64,000 nt of DNA from Iningainema tapete BLCC-T55 (GTDB lineage Bacteria; Cyanobacteriota; Cyanobacteriia; Cyanobacteriales; Nostocaceae), in assembly GCF_014698965.1 (NCBI RefSeq), contig NZ_JACXAE010000048.1, forward strand, positions 1 to 64,000. The letters are read 5' to 3'. Below the pieces are notes generated by a model, which searched no databases, was not told where the DNA came from, and saw only the letters and a program-made list of their open reading frames with translations. Made by a program: the position numbers and the translations under genes. Positions 17,382 through 26,800 of the stretch are shown here, one piece after another. Positions within the stretch are counted from its first letter, which is position 1. Every line of letters starts with the position of its first letter.

Positions 17382-18560
17382 ATGACTTTCCTAGCAGAAA
17401 ACCCTACCCAATTAGAATTTCAAATCTCCTCAGATTTGTCGCAAAAATGTTGGTTGCAAAGCCAATCGCAACCAACCGCCAAAGGACAGTGGAATGAATA
17501 TTTAAATCAAATTTGCCAGCAAACTTTTCTCCCTTGGCTACAAGCAGAATATCAACCACGAGCAAGTCTTTCGTTAGAGGAAAGATTACTACCTAGCTTT
17601 TGGGCTGTTGTCAATGGTACGGCTTTAACCTGGGGAAATAAACGTTTGATTTTGATACCAGAAAAATCTTTTGATAATAGTGAATATGAAATACCCCAAG
17701 AATGGATAGATATTCCCAAATTAGCGGGAGATTATTATTTAGCAATTCAAATCAATCCAGATGAACTATGGATGCGAGTCTGGGGATATACAACCCATAA
17801 ACAAATTAAAACATCAGCTACTTATAACTCTAACAGCAGAACATATAGCCTTGATGCTGTGGAAATAATTCAAGATTTAAATGTACTGTGGGTAGTAAGG
17901 CAACTCAATCCTGACGAAGAAACCCAAGCTTCTCTGACTAGCCTATCCCCTGTATCCGCAACCCAGGCAGAAAATTTATTATCTAGATTAGCAAATCCAG
18001 TGATTATTCAACCCAGATTAGAATTACCTTTTTCCTTATGGGGAGAATTAGTAAGTAATGATGTTTGGCGGCAAAGACTATATCAATTACGTCAAGGAGA
18101 ATTACAAAGTAGTCTTGTTCCAAGTCAGATAGCTGTCAATCTCAAACAGTGGCTGCAAAATACCTTTGAAGATAGCTGGCAATCTTTAGAAAGTTTATTT
18201 GGCAATAGTGTCAGTTTTAGTTTTAGGAAGATAGAAGAAGAAAAAGATACAAGTATCATCAGAGCAAAATCCCTAATTTTACCCAATTGTGAAGGCTTCT
18301 TATTAGTAGGATTAGATACAGAAACAGACGGCAGAACTAGCATTCGCATTCAATTACGTAGCCGCAGTCAAGAAGAATATTTACCAAGAGCAACTCATCT
18401 TAAACTACTATCTTCTTCAGGACAAATTATTCAATCAGTTCAATCGCGTTTACAAGATAACATCATTCAATTAAAACGATTTAAAAGTCCCGCTGGTACT
18501 CAATTTAGAATTCAAATTGAAATTGATAATTTTGTCATGAGCGAAGATTTTTCGATTTAA
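17382..18560 (+). CDS. DUF1822 family protein of CHAT cassette
   Basis: The 392-residue protein begins MTFLAENPTQLEFQISSDLS and has the family pattern NEYLNQICQQTFLPWLQAEY near residue 40. It continues with FWAVVNGTALTWGNKRLILIPEK, a RVWGYTTHKQI segment and a C-terminal strand-rich domain ending LKRFKSPAGTQFRIQIEI. DUF1822 is known mainly from cyanobacteria next to sigma factors and CHASE2 proteins; no function is established to my knowledge. No membrane segment or enzyme motif is visible, so it is probably cytoplasmic. It sits between the sigma factor and the CHAT-CHASE2 gene; a scaffold, anti-sigma or protease-substrate role is a hypothesis from context. Confidence 0.85.
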   Translation: MTFLAENPTQLEFQISSDLSQKCWLQSQSQPTAKGQWNEYLNQICQQTFLPWLQAEYQPRASLSLEERLLPSFWAVVNGTALTWGNKRLILIPEKSFDNSEYEIPQEWIDIPKLAGDYYLAIQINPDELWMRVWGYTTHKQIKTSATYNSNSRTYSLDAVEIIQDLNVLWVVRQLNPDEETQASLTSLSPVSATQAENLLSRLANPVIIQPRLELPFSLWGELVSNDVWRQRLYQLRQGELQSSLVPSQIAVNLKQWLQNTFEDSWQSLESLFGNSVSFSFRKIEEEKDTSIIRAKSLILPNCEGFLLVGLDTETDGRTSIRIQLRSRSQEEYLPRATHLKLLSSSGQIIQSVQSRLQDNIIQLKRFKSPAGTQFRIQIEIDNFVMSEDFSI

Positions 18561-18588
18561 TTTATGAGAAGTTAAAGAGAAATCTAAA

Positions 18589-20934
18589 ATGCATAGACTT
18601 GTCGTTCTAAATCTAGGAAAAGGAGATTTACAGCAAGGCTTTCCTACGGTAACAGCCCAATTTTGGGAATCTGAAGAACTTACCCCAATGCAATTTACCG
18701 GAAGTTTACCAGCAATTCCCAGCCTGGATGGAATTTATCAACGTTGGCAGTTATTATATGAAGCTTTATATAATAATTTAGCTTGGCGAAAAAGTACAGC
18801 ACATCCAGAGTTTGAAATTGATGAGGAGGATGATGAAATTTCTCATGTTTCCTATAGCGAATTTCAAGAAGTTTCTCAAAATTTACAAACTCAATTGAAT
18901 TGCTGGTTAAGTTCACATTCATTTTTAGCAATTGAACGTAAATTAAGAACTTATCTCACACCAAAAGATGAATTTCGTTTAATCATTGTAACACAAGATG
19001 GGAAAACTCTCAAATTACCTTGGTGTTTATGGGATTTTTTATCTGATTATCCCAAAGTAGAAATTTCCTTGAGTCCTCCTGAATATACACGTTCTTTAAA
19101 AGAAAATAAGAAAAGAGTCAAGAAAATTAAAATATTAAGTATTTTAGGTAATAGTAGTGGGATTGATATTAATCAAGATCGGCAAATATTACAACAGCTT
19201 CCTGATTCAGATATTACATTTTTAATTGAACCAAAATCCTCAGAGCTTAACGAGCAACTTTGGAAATCGGAATGGGATATTTTATTTTTCGCCGGACATA
19301 GTTCGAGCCAGGGGAAGGGATGCATTCAAATAAATGCAGAAGAAAGTTTAACAATTGAGCAATTAAAATATGCTTTAAAAAAAGCGATATCTCATGGTTT
19401 AAAATTAGCAATTTTTAATTCTTGTGACGGATTAGGATTAGCAAGGGATTTAGCAGATTTACATTTACCCCAAGTCATTGTGATGCGGGAACCAATTCCT
19501 GATAAAGTGGCACAGGAATTTCTCAAACATTTTCTAGCTAGTTTTGCGACAGGAAAATCTCTTTATCTCTCGGTACGGGAAGCACGAGAAAAGTTACAAG
19601 GATTAGAAGCAGAATTTCCTTGTGCGACTTGGCTACCTGTCATTTGTCAAAATCCTGCGGAAATCCCTTTTACTTGGCAGGATTTATACGAACAGAAAAA
19701 TCCGCTTAAATTATTACCAAATCGTCAACAATTACGTTCAATTCTTTTATGTAGTTTAGTCAATACTTTGTTAGTAGCAGGAATTAGATTTTTAGGGTTG
19801 CTCTCTCCCATTGAATTATCGGCATTTGATATGTTAATGCGATCGCGCATTCACGAAAAACCCGATGATCGTCTTTTGATTGTAACTGTAACCTCTGAAG
19901 ATATTCAATCCCAAGATTTAGAACCACGCTTTGGTTCCCTATCCGACACTACCCTTAGTAAATTATTACAAAAACTCGAAAAACATCAACCTCTAGCCAT
20001 TGGCTTAGATATTTACCGCGATTATCCTAGTCGCAAACCGGAATTAGCTCTTCAATTACGGCAGAGTAAGTCTTTAATTGGGATCTGCAAGCGTCCTGAC
20101 ATTAAAGATGACCCTACAGGTACTTTACCATCACCGGAAATCCCACAGACACAGTTAGGATTTAGCGATTTTGTTCAAGATTACGATGGTGCTGTGCGTC
20201 GTCACTTGTTATTTATGACACCAAGTACTACATCTCGTTGTACAGCAGCCTATGCACTTAGTACTCAGTTGGCGTTTCGATATCTTCAGGCAAAAAATAT
20301 CTTGCCAGAATTTACACCAGAAGCTAATTTAAAACTAGGTAAAAATATATTTCCATCCATAGGCAATCGCACGGGTGGATATCAAAGCGTAGATGCGGCA
20401 GGCTCTCAGGTATTATTAAACTATCGGGCAATGACCGACCCCCAAATGGTAGCTCAAAGAGTAACTCTACGAGATATACTTGACGACAAAGTAAATCCCC
20501 TCGCCATCCAAAATCGAATTATATTGATAGGCATCGTAGACAAGAGCGCTGGAGATTATTGGGCAACACCCTATGGTGCAGGTTCCTCCAATAAACTTCC
20601 TGGGGTGTTAGTTCATGCACATATGGTTAGCCAAATTCTCAGCCATGTTTTAGATAAAAGACCTTTATTATGGGTTTTGTCCGGTGAGAAAGAATTTGCT
20701 TGGATTGCTTGCTGGGCAGTGCTGGGAGGATTTATTGCTTGGCGATTTTCCCGGTTAAAAATTATCGGTACAGTGGTAATTATATCAGTCATCATCCTTT
20801 ATGGATCGTGTTGGCTATTAGTTAATTCTGGCGGTTGGATACCTTTAGTACCATCTGCTATCTCTTTATTGTTAACTAATGGTACGGTTGTAATTTTATT
20901 GTTAAGACAAAACCAGTTGGAGCAGATAAAATGA
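18589..20934 (+). CDS. CHAT-CHASE2 fusion membrane sensor/protease
   Basis: The 781-residue protein joins an N-terminal CHAT domain (His237 in LFFAGHSS, Cys279 in IFNSCDGLGLA, closing at PCATWLPVICQNP) to a CHASE2 extracytoplasmic sensor. A transmembrane helix lies near residues 383-405 (SILLCSLVNTLLVAGIRFL). The CHASE2 domain runs to about residue 700 (FDMLMRSR, AIGLDIYRDYPS, GFSDFVQDYDGAVRR, LIGIVDKSAGDYWATPYG), followed by three C-terminal membrane helices. CHASE2 senses unknown external signals in kinases and cyclases; here the output module is a protease. It starts 28 bases after DUF1822 and ends in an ATGA overlap with the next gene. Confidence 0.9.
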   Translation: MHRLVVLNLGKGDLQQGFPTVTAQFWESEELTPMQFTGSLPAIPSLDGIYQRWQLLYEALYNNLAWRKSTAHPEFEIDEEDDEISHVSYSEFQEVSQNLQTQLNCWLSSHSFLAIERKLRTYLTPKDEFRLIIVTQDGKTLKLPWCLWDFLSDYPKVEISLSPPEYTRSLKENKKRVKKIKILSILGNSSGIDINQDRQILQQLPDSDITFLIEPKSSELNEQLWKSEWDILFFAGHSSSQGKGCIQINAEESLTIEQLKYALKKAISHGLKLAIFNSCDGLGLARDLADLHLPQVIVMREPIPDKVAQEFLKHFLASFATGKSLYLSVREAREKLQGLEAEFPCATWLPVICQNPAEIPFTWQDLYEQKNPLKLLPNRQQLRSILLCSLVNTLLVAGIRFLGLLSPIELSAFDMLMRSRIHEKPDDRLLIVTVTSEDIQSQDLEPRFGSLSDTTLSKLLQKLEKHQPLAIGLDIYRDYPSRKPELALQLRQSKSLIGICKRPDIKDDPTGTLPSPEIPQTQLGFSDFVQDYDGAVRRHLLFMTPSTTSRCTAAYALSTQLAFRYLQAKNILPEFTPEANLKLGKNIFPSIGNRTGGYQSVDAAGSQVLLNYRAMTDPQMVAQRVTLRDILDDKVNPLAIQNRIILIGIVDKSAGDYWATPYGAGSSNKLPGVLVHAHMVSQILSHVLDKRPLLWVLSGEKEFAWIACWAVLGGFIAWRFSRLKIIGTVVIISVIILYGSCWLLVNSGGWIPLVPSAISLLLTNGTVVILLLRQNQLEQIK

Positions 20935-21743
20935 AAAACACAGAACTAAAAAGCAAAATTACTCCGCAAATATTTAATACTACCGTAATCTTTGCACTCT
21001 GCATGAGTTGTGCGATCGGTTATGGAGAACAGAGAATCGTCGAAAACCCAAACTTAACCCTAGCATCAATAAAATTTCAGCCACCTCCGCCCCCACCTCC
21101 ACCTCCACCAACTCGTGGGGAACCGACAGGAAGAGCACAAGGAGGAGCCGGAAGAGGCTGCGAACCAACAGCACTTGTGCCTTCAACTAAGACAAATAAT
21201 GGTGATTTGTTGTGGGGGTTAACAGTAGCCGAAAGACCTCAATTTTGGTTCAGTTTACCTAGAAATTTGACAACAAAAGATGCTGTTGAATTTGTTTTAA
21301 AAGATAACCAGGGTAAAGAAGTTTATAAAAATAGATTAGAGAATATTAATACTCCAAAAGGTATAATTAGCATTGCCATACCTCAGCAAATACCACCTTT
21401 ACAAACTGGCAAAACCTACAAGTGGTCTTTTTCTATTTACTGCGATTTTAAAACAATAGAAGACCGACCAGGAAATGTTAGAGGTAGCATTCAAAGAGCT
21501 ACTATATCTACTACTTTGAAAAATCAATTAGCTAATGCTAAAACTCCCATCGAGCAAGCAAATGTTTACGCTCAAAATGGTATTTGGTTTGATGCTTTAA
21601 CTGTTTTGGCAGTAAATATACGTAACAATAAGGAAAAAGATGTCACCTCAGCTTGGACTCAGTTGCTAGAACAAGCTAACTTAAAACAAGTTGTCTCACT
21701 TCCTGTTACTGATTGTTGTACAAAAGCAACAGTATCAAATTAA
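20931..21743 (+). CDS. DUF928 family secreted/periplasmic protein with polyproline tract
   Basis: The 270-residue protein has an N-terminal membrane segment or signal (TTVIFALCMSCAIGYG). A run of ten prolines follows at about residues 50-60, then the DUF928 domain with GRGCEPTALVPST, LLWGLTVAERPQFWFSLP, YKWSFSIYCD and the C-terminal IEQANVYAQNGIWFDALTVL. DUF928 proteins are cyanobacterial and uncharacterised; the two cysteine pairs suggest an oxidising compartment. The gene overlaps the CHAT-CHASE2 stop by four bases (ATGA), so the products are probably made together and may interact outside the inner membrane with the CHASE2 sensor (inference). Confidence 0.85.
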   Translation: MKNTELKSKITPQIFNTTVIFALCMSCAIGYGEQRIVENPNLTLASIKFQPPPPPPPPPPTRGEPTGRAQGGAGRGCEPTALVPSTKTNNGDLLWGLTVAERPQFWFSLPRNLTTKDAVEFVLKDNQGKEVYKNRLENINTPKGIISIAIPQQIPPLQTGKTYKWSFSIYCDFKTIEDRPGNVRGSIQRATISTTLKNQLANAKTPIEQANVYAQNGIWFDALTVLAVNIRNNKEKDVTSAWTQLLEQANLKQVVSLPVTDCCTKATVSN

Positions 21744-21837
21744 GCACGATCTATTTCTGTGTTTGTCAGCATGTCGGACTGCCTATATGACACTAAGTAA
21801 GTAGGTGAAATTAAATATAAAATACACTTTTACTTTC

Positions 21838-21919
21838 GTAGTAAGCGCTTTAGCGCTCTGGGCAAAGATTTTAAGCGCTGTAGACGCGGAGCGGCTTCTC
21901 GAAGAGTAGCGCTTACTAC
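21838..21919. repeat. 82-bp element with 12-bp inverted ends
   Basis: GTAGTAAGCGCT at the left and AGCGCTTACTAC at the right are exact inverted repeats, with a GC-rich centre (GCTGTAGACGCGGAGCGG). It lies between the DUF928 gene and the convergent PfpI-like gene. It looks like a small mobile or structural repeat. Confidence 0.7.
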
Positions 21920-22001
21920 AAACTTCTAATTATTTATGCCTTGTTACTTACGCAATTGAGTTAGGACAAGTTATTATCACAAGAGCCGCGCTCAAAGCGC
22001 T

Positions 22002-22691
22002 CTATAAAGGCGGTTCTTGTGAAAGTAACGGGTTTTGATCTAACCCCAAATGTTCCGCAACAAACGACATCGCCTTCTGCACTAACTCAGGTCCCGCTTT
22101 TTCGGGTGAACCCGCATCAAACGGTGGCGCAGGATTGTACTCGATCAAGAGTTGAGCAATTTTGGCAGCTTCTTCACCCCGAAGCGTTTCAGCGATCTTC
22201 AGACCAAAATCAATTCCTGCCGTCACCCCTCCCCCCGACATACGATTGCCATCAATCACGACTCGCTCGGTTCCAACCTCAACGCCCAACTTGGCGAGTT
22301 CTTCGCGCATTGCCCAATGCGTCGCGGCGCGATAACCTTGCAACAATCCTGCCTTTGCAAGAAACATAGATCCGCCACACACAGAAGTGATGAACTTGGC
22401 GGTGCTCCCCTGTTTCTTGAGAAATTCAAGCACTTCTGGATCGTCTTCGACTGCCATCTGTTTCAAGCCGCCACCGATACAGATCACGTCCAAGGGTGGG
22501 CAATCTGCAAAGGTTGTATCTGGAACAACAACCATGCCGTCGTCCGCTTCAATCGGTAAGAGCGCTTTCCAAATGCGATGGAGCTTGATGCCGGGAAGCG
22601 CATTAAACACAGCTTGGGGTCCTACGATATCTAGTGTGGTCATGCCGGGATACATCACCAAGCCAACGATGTACTGTTGTGAGTTACTCAT
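22002..22691 (-). CDS. DJ-1/PfpI family protein (isonitrile hydratase-like)
   Basis: The 229-residue protein has the DJ-1/PfpI flavodoxin-like core with nucleophile-elbow Cys105 in FITSVCGGSMFLAKAGLL, and Asp21 in MTTLDIVGPQAVF. These are the two positions described as essential in isonitrile hydratase (InhA), which hydrates isonitriles to N-substituted formamides. The residue after the cysteine is Gly rather than the Thr of the Pseudomonas enzyme, so the exact reaction is uncertain. The end (SQEPPL) lies in a region with an imperfect ACAAGAGCCGC / GCGGTTCTTGT inverted repeat that could form a hairpin. It is a single gene. Confidence 0.85.
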   Translation of the reverse strand: MSNSQQYIVGLVMYPGMTTLDIVGPQAVFNALPGIKLHRIWKALLPIEADDGMVVVPDTTFADCPPLDVICIGGGLKQMAVEDDPEVLEFLKKQGSTAKFITSVCGGSMFLAKAGLLQGYRAATHWAMREELAKLGVEVGTERVVIDGNRMSGGGVTAGIDFGLKIAETLRGEEAAKIAQLLIEYNPAPPFDAGSPEKAGPELVQKAMSFVAEHLGLDQNPLLSQEPPL

Positions 22692-22868
22692 GAATCAATC
22701 CTGTTAGTGGCGCTTTACATGAAATCTATTCCTATACTAGGAATGGCAACTCATCACGCCTAGTCCTCGATCGAGTACTCTTTTCGCCATGAAACGAGTC
22801 TACGCGCCCGACAGTAGGAAAGCCGTCATTTGCGCTGGCTCCTCAACCTACGCGAAACTTTTTGTTAG

Positions 22869-23120
22869 TTAATCAGGGAAAACTGCATATACTTTAAACC
22901 TTGGTCGTTAAAGAACATTAGAAGGCACAAGCCCAGTAAAAATACTTGGTTTGAGATACTTCAAAACGATCCACCATCTCAACCTCAACCCGCTATGCAG
23001 CTGACAGAAAAGTGGAAAGCTGACTATGGTTGCATTTACCACTTGCGACTTTTGGCAATGTGTGAACGTGATGGTGCAATCGCCAATCCAACAAATCAAG
23101 TACTAGCCTATCATGACTAA
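22869..23120 (+). pseudogene. Possible coding remnant (83 open codons, no good start)
   Basis: An open stretch between stops reads ...WFEILQNDPPSQPQPAMQLT and then ...YGCIYHLRLLAMCERDGAIA, with codon use that looks protein-like. The only ATG (22995) is internal, there is no ribosome site, and I do not recognise a family. It may be the tail of a lost gene or chance. The rest of the 470-base gap 22692-23162 shows nothing else. Confidence 0.2.
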
Positions 23121-23162
23121 CGACTCAGTGCTTGATAAACAAACTAATCGAGAGATAAAAAA

Positions 23163-23663
23163 ATGAACAAACAGTTAAGTGCGATCGCTCTGGCTTCTGT
23201 ACTTGTTAGTACCCTTTGTACCTTCAACTCTGCCAGTGCCCAAAATTCCCGAACCCAACAGACTAACGATCCTGAAGATACTGAACTCACTCGTGCTAAT
23301 GCCATAGGCGGAGCTGATGCTCCCGGAGTCCGTCTAGCTGCTTTCATCGATGGCAATATCGGTGGAGGCTCTGTTGTTCGTAGCAAGGGCGTAGCGTCGA
23401 TCACTAGTCCCGCTACTGGTCTTTTCTGCATTCAGCCAAATGCAGGCATTAACGTCAATAGCATTGTGCCGATTGTGTCGGTTGACTGGTCAAAGTCTTT
23501 AGGTAATGACAATTTAGTTCAGTACCGATCTAGCGGTTCTGGTTGTCCAAGCGGTAACATTGCTGTCCTAACATTCCGATACGATCGCAACAATCCCAGT
23601 CCGAACCCATTTAACAGGTTTGTACAGGCAGACGGAATTGCCTTCACAATCATTGTGCCGTAA
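23163..23663 (+). CDS. Small secreted protein of unknown function
   Basis: The 166-residue protein has a clear signal peptide (MNKQLSAIALASVLVSTLCT, cleavage near SAS-AQN), so it is exported. The mature part has ANAIGGADAPGVRLAAFIDG, a Gly-rich stretch and two cysteines about 60 residues apart (LFCIQPNAG and SGCPSGN) that could form a disulfide. It ends FVQADGIAFTIIVP. I do not recognise the family. Similar two-cysteine secreted proteins occur singly in cyanobacteria. It lies 200 bases before the NRPS on the same strand, with a palindrome between them. Confidence 0.7.
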   Translation: MNKQLSAIALASVLVSTLCTFNSASAQNSRTQQTNDPEDTELTRANAIGGADAPGVRLAAFIDGNIGGGSVVRSKGVASITSPATGLFCIQPNAGINVNSIVPIVSVDWSKSLGNDNLVQYRSSGSGCPSGNIAVLTFRYDRNNPSPNPFNRFVQADGIAFTIIVP

Positions 23664-23754
23664 TTACTTGCTAATTTGTTCTCAAACAATTTACGCAGTA
23701 TCAGTGGTACGGGATTCAAATGCATCCTTGATTTACTTGCGCTCAATAAATCAA

Positions 23755-23782
23755 GTAGAGACGTTACATGTAACGTCTCTAC
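23755..23782. repeat. Perfect 28-bp palindrome (GTAGAGACG family)
   Basis: GTAGAGACGTTACA is followed by its exact reverse complement. The outer 9 bases equal those at 5714-5741. It sits in the 200-base gap before the NRPS. Confidence 0.85.
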
Positions 23783-23863
23783 CGTCAAACATCAAGGGTA
23801 TTTCCTTTATAAAAACAGGTGGCTTAATGCCGCCTGTCAAATTTTACTACTCAACTAAATTCC

Positions 23864-26800
23864 ATGATTTCATCTTTTAACCAAACCAAAATCTCAGTTG
23901 TCCAACAACCAGGACAATCTCTTCATAACTATACAGATAAGCAAGAATTGCAAGAACGGCAGCTCGATTACTGGAAACAACAGTTAGCTTCAGCAATGCC
24001 GCTATTGGAATTACCAACAGATTATCCTCGTCCGCCGATTCAAACTTTCTCTAGTGCGATTCAAGAATTTAAACTCAACTCAAATTTAACTGCACAACTC
24101 AAAATCTTGAGCCAACAATCAAAAACTAGTTTGTTTGAGATATTGCTGGCAACTTTTGCGGTCTTACTCCATCGTTACAGCGGTCAGGATGATATTTGTA
24201 TTGGTTCCCCGTTTACTAACTATAAAGATGGCTTTTTTGTTAATACTTTAGTGTTGCGTAATCAAATTAAAGAGAATTCTACTTTCTCGGATTTTCTTAA
24301 CCAAGTGCAATATGTTGTCTTAGATGCCCACGCACATCAAGATGTTCCTTTTGAGCAAGTGGTAGAAGCTTTACAACTAGAACCATCTCCCAGCTACCAT
24401 CCTCTGTGTCAAGTAATGTTTGTTCTACAGGATTCCACGCTGGATATGACTCCACAGGTGAAACAGGGTACGCCTCAGTTTGATTTAAGTCTATCAATGT
24501 GGGAGACAACAACGGGATTAATGGGATCGTGGGAATATAACAGCGACCTGTTTAATGATGCTACCATCGCTCGCACGATCGGACATTTCCAAACTTTACT
24601 AGAAGCGATCGCCACCAATCCAGAACAGGAGATTTCTCAACTGCCGCTATTGACTCAACCCGAACGCCATCAGTTACTCTTTGATTGGAACAACACCCAA
24701 GCTGAGTATCCCCAGGATAAATGTATCCATCAGTTGTTTGAGGAACAGGTGGAGCGATCGCCCGACGCCATAGCGGTAGTGTTTGGAGAGGAACAACTCA
24801 CCTATCGAGAACTGAATGCAAAAGCGAATCAACTAGCACATTACCTGCAAAACTTAGGTGTAGGACCAGAAGTGTTAGTTGGTATTTGTGTAGAGCGCTC
24901 TCTAGAAATGCTAATCGGTCTTTTCGGTATCCTTAAAGCAGGCGGTGCTTACGTTCCCCTCGATCCCACTTATCCGCCCGATCGCTTAGCCTTGATGCTC
25001 GAAGATAGTTCGGCGTCAGTGCTGCTTACCCAGTCGAAGTTGGTTGAGAAGCTGTTGACAAATTCTACATCTGTTGTCTGCATAGACTCTAACTGGGAAA
25101 AAATTTCTTTCCACAGCGAAGATAATCCTTCAACTGAAGTGAAGCCAGAAAACCTTGCTTACGTTATCTACACATCAGGGTCTACCGGAAAACCCAAAGG
25201 AGTTTTAATTCAACACAAGTCGCTAGTAAATTATACAACAGCGGCGATCGCTCTTTATGAGATCGACAAGTGCGATCGTTTTTTACAATTCTCCTCAATT
25301 AGTTTTGATGTGAGTGCAGAAGAAATCTATACCACCTTGACATCTGGTGCAATGCTTGTTTTGCGTACTGATGCCATGCTAGATTCTATTAGTATATTTT
25401 GCCACAAATGCATTGAGGAAAAAATCACCGTCCTGGCAATACCAACAGCATATTGGCACGAACTCACCGTTTTCTTAAGTCAAGAAAAGTTTGCTCTTCC
25501 TCCATCATTACGTTTGGTAATTATTGGCGGGGAAAAAGCCTTAACCGAACGATGGAAAACTTGGCAGGAGTGTGTCGGGCAAGTACGTTTGGTGAACAAT
25601 TACGGTCCCACAGAAGCTACTATAGGAGCAACAATTTACGATTTATCAGCAGCTAAAACATCAGCACTGATTGGTCGTCCGATTTACAATCTTCAAACCT
25701 ACATATTAGATCGGTATCAACAACCTGTACCTATAGGCGTTCCCGGAGAATTATACATTGGTGGAGATGGACTAGCAAGAGGCTACCTTAACCGACCCGA
25801 TTTAACTGATGAAAAGTTTATTCCCAATCCCTTTTGTAATCAACCCGGTTCTCGCCTCTATAAAACCGGAGACTTAGTTCGTTATTTACCAGATGGAAAC
25901 ATCGAATTTCTTGGTCGCATCGATCACCAAGTAAAAATACGGGGCTTCCGGATCGAACTTGGAGAAATTGAAGCGGTACTAAGCCAACATCCTGATGTCA
26001 GGGAAACTGTGGTGATTGCCAGAGAAAACATTGCAGGTGGTAAGCAATTAGTGGCTTATGTTGTCCCGCATCAACAAGCAGCACTCACAAATAGTGATTT
26101 GCGCCGTTTCTTAAAAGAGCAACTGCCAGAGTACATGGTGCCAAGTGCTTTTGTTGTCCTGGAGTCCTTGCCCATCACACCCAATGGTAAAGTAGATCGC
26201 AAATCATTGCCAGCACCAGAAATACGTCTCGAACTAGAACAATCTTTTGTCGCTCCTCGCACTCTTATTGAAGAGGTGCTGGCGGGAATTTGGGTTGAAG
26301 TGCTGAAAGTCGAACGAGTTGGCATTCACGACAACTTCTTGGAATTAGGCGGACATTCTTTGCTTGCCATCCAGGTTATTTCTCGTATGCGCGACATATT
26401 GGGGGTAGAGTTTCCTCTGCGCTCTCTGTTTGAAGCGCCTACAGTAATTGAACTGGCACAGTATGTAGAGACTCAACAACAAAATCCCAAATTGCTTCCA
26501 CCCATCCAACCCGTTGAGCGAACCCAGAACCTGCCTTTATCTTTTGGGCAAGAACAGATGTGGTTAGTCGATCAACTTGTGTCGAATATTCCTGTTTATA
26601 ACGAACCTTCAACTATTCGGCTGCCGGAGAATGTTAACGTAGCAGCCCTGGAAAAAGCTCTGAATGAAATTGTCCAGCGTCACGAAATACTAAGGACGAC
26701 ATATTATACCATTGATGGGCAACCAATGCAAGTGATCGCTCCATCCTTGACCATACCACTTCCAGTAGTAGACCTGCGATCGCTTGCAACTTCAGAGCGA

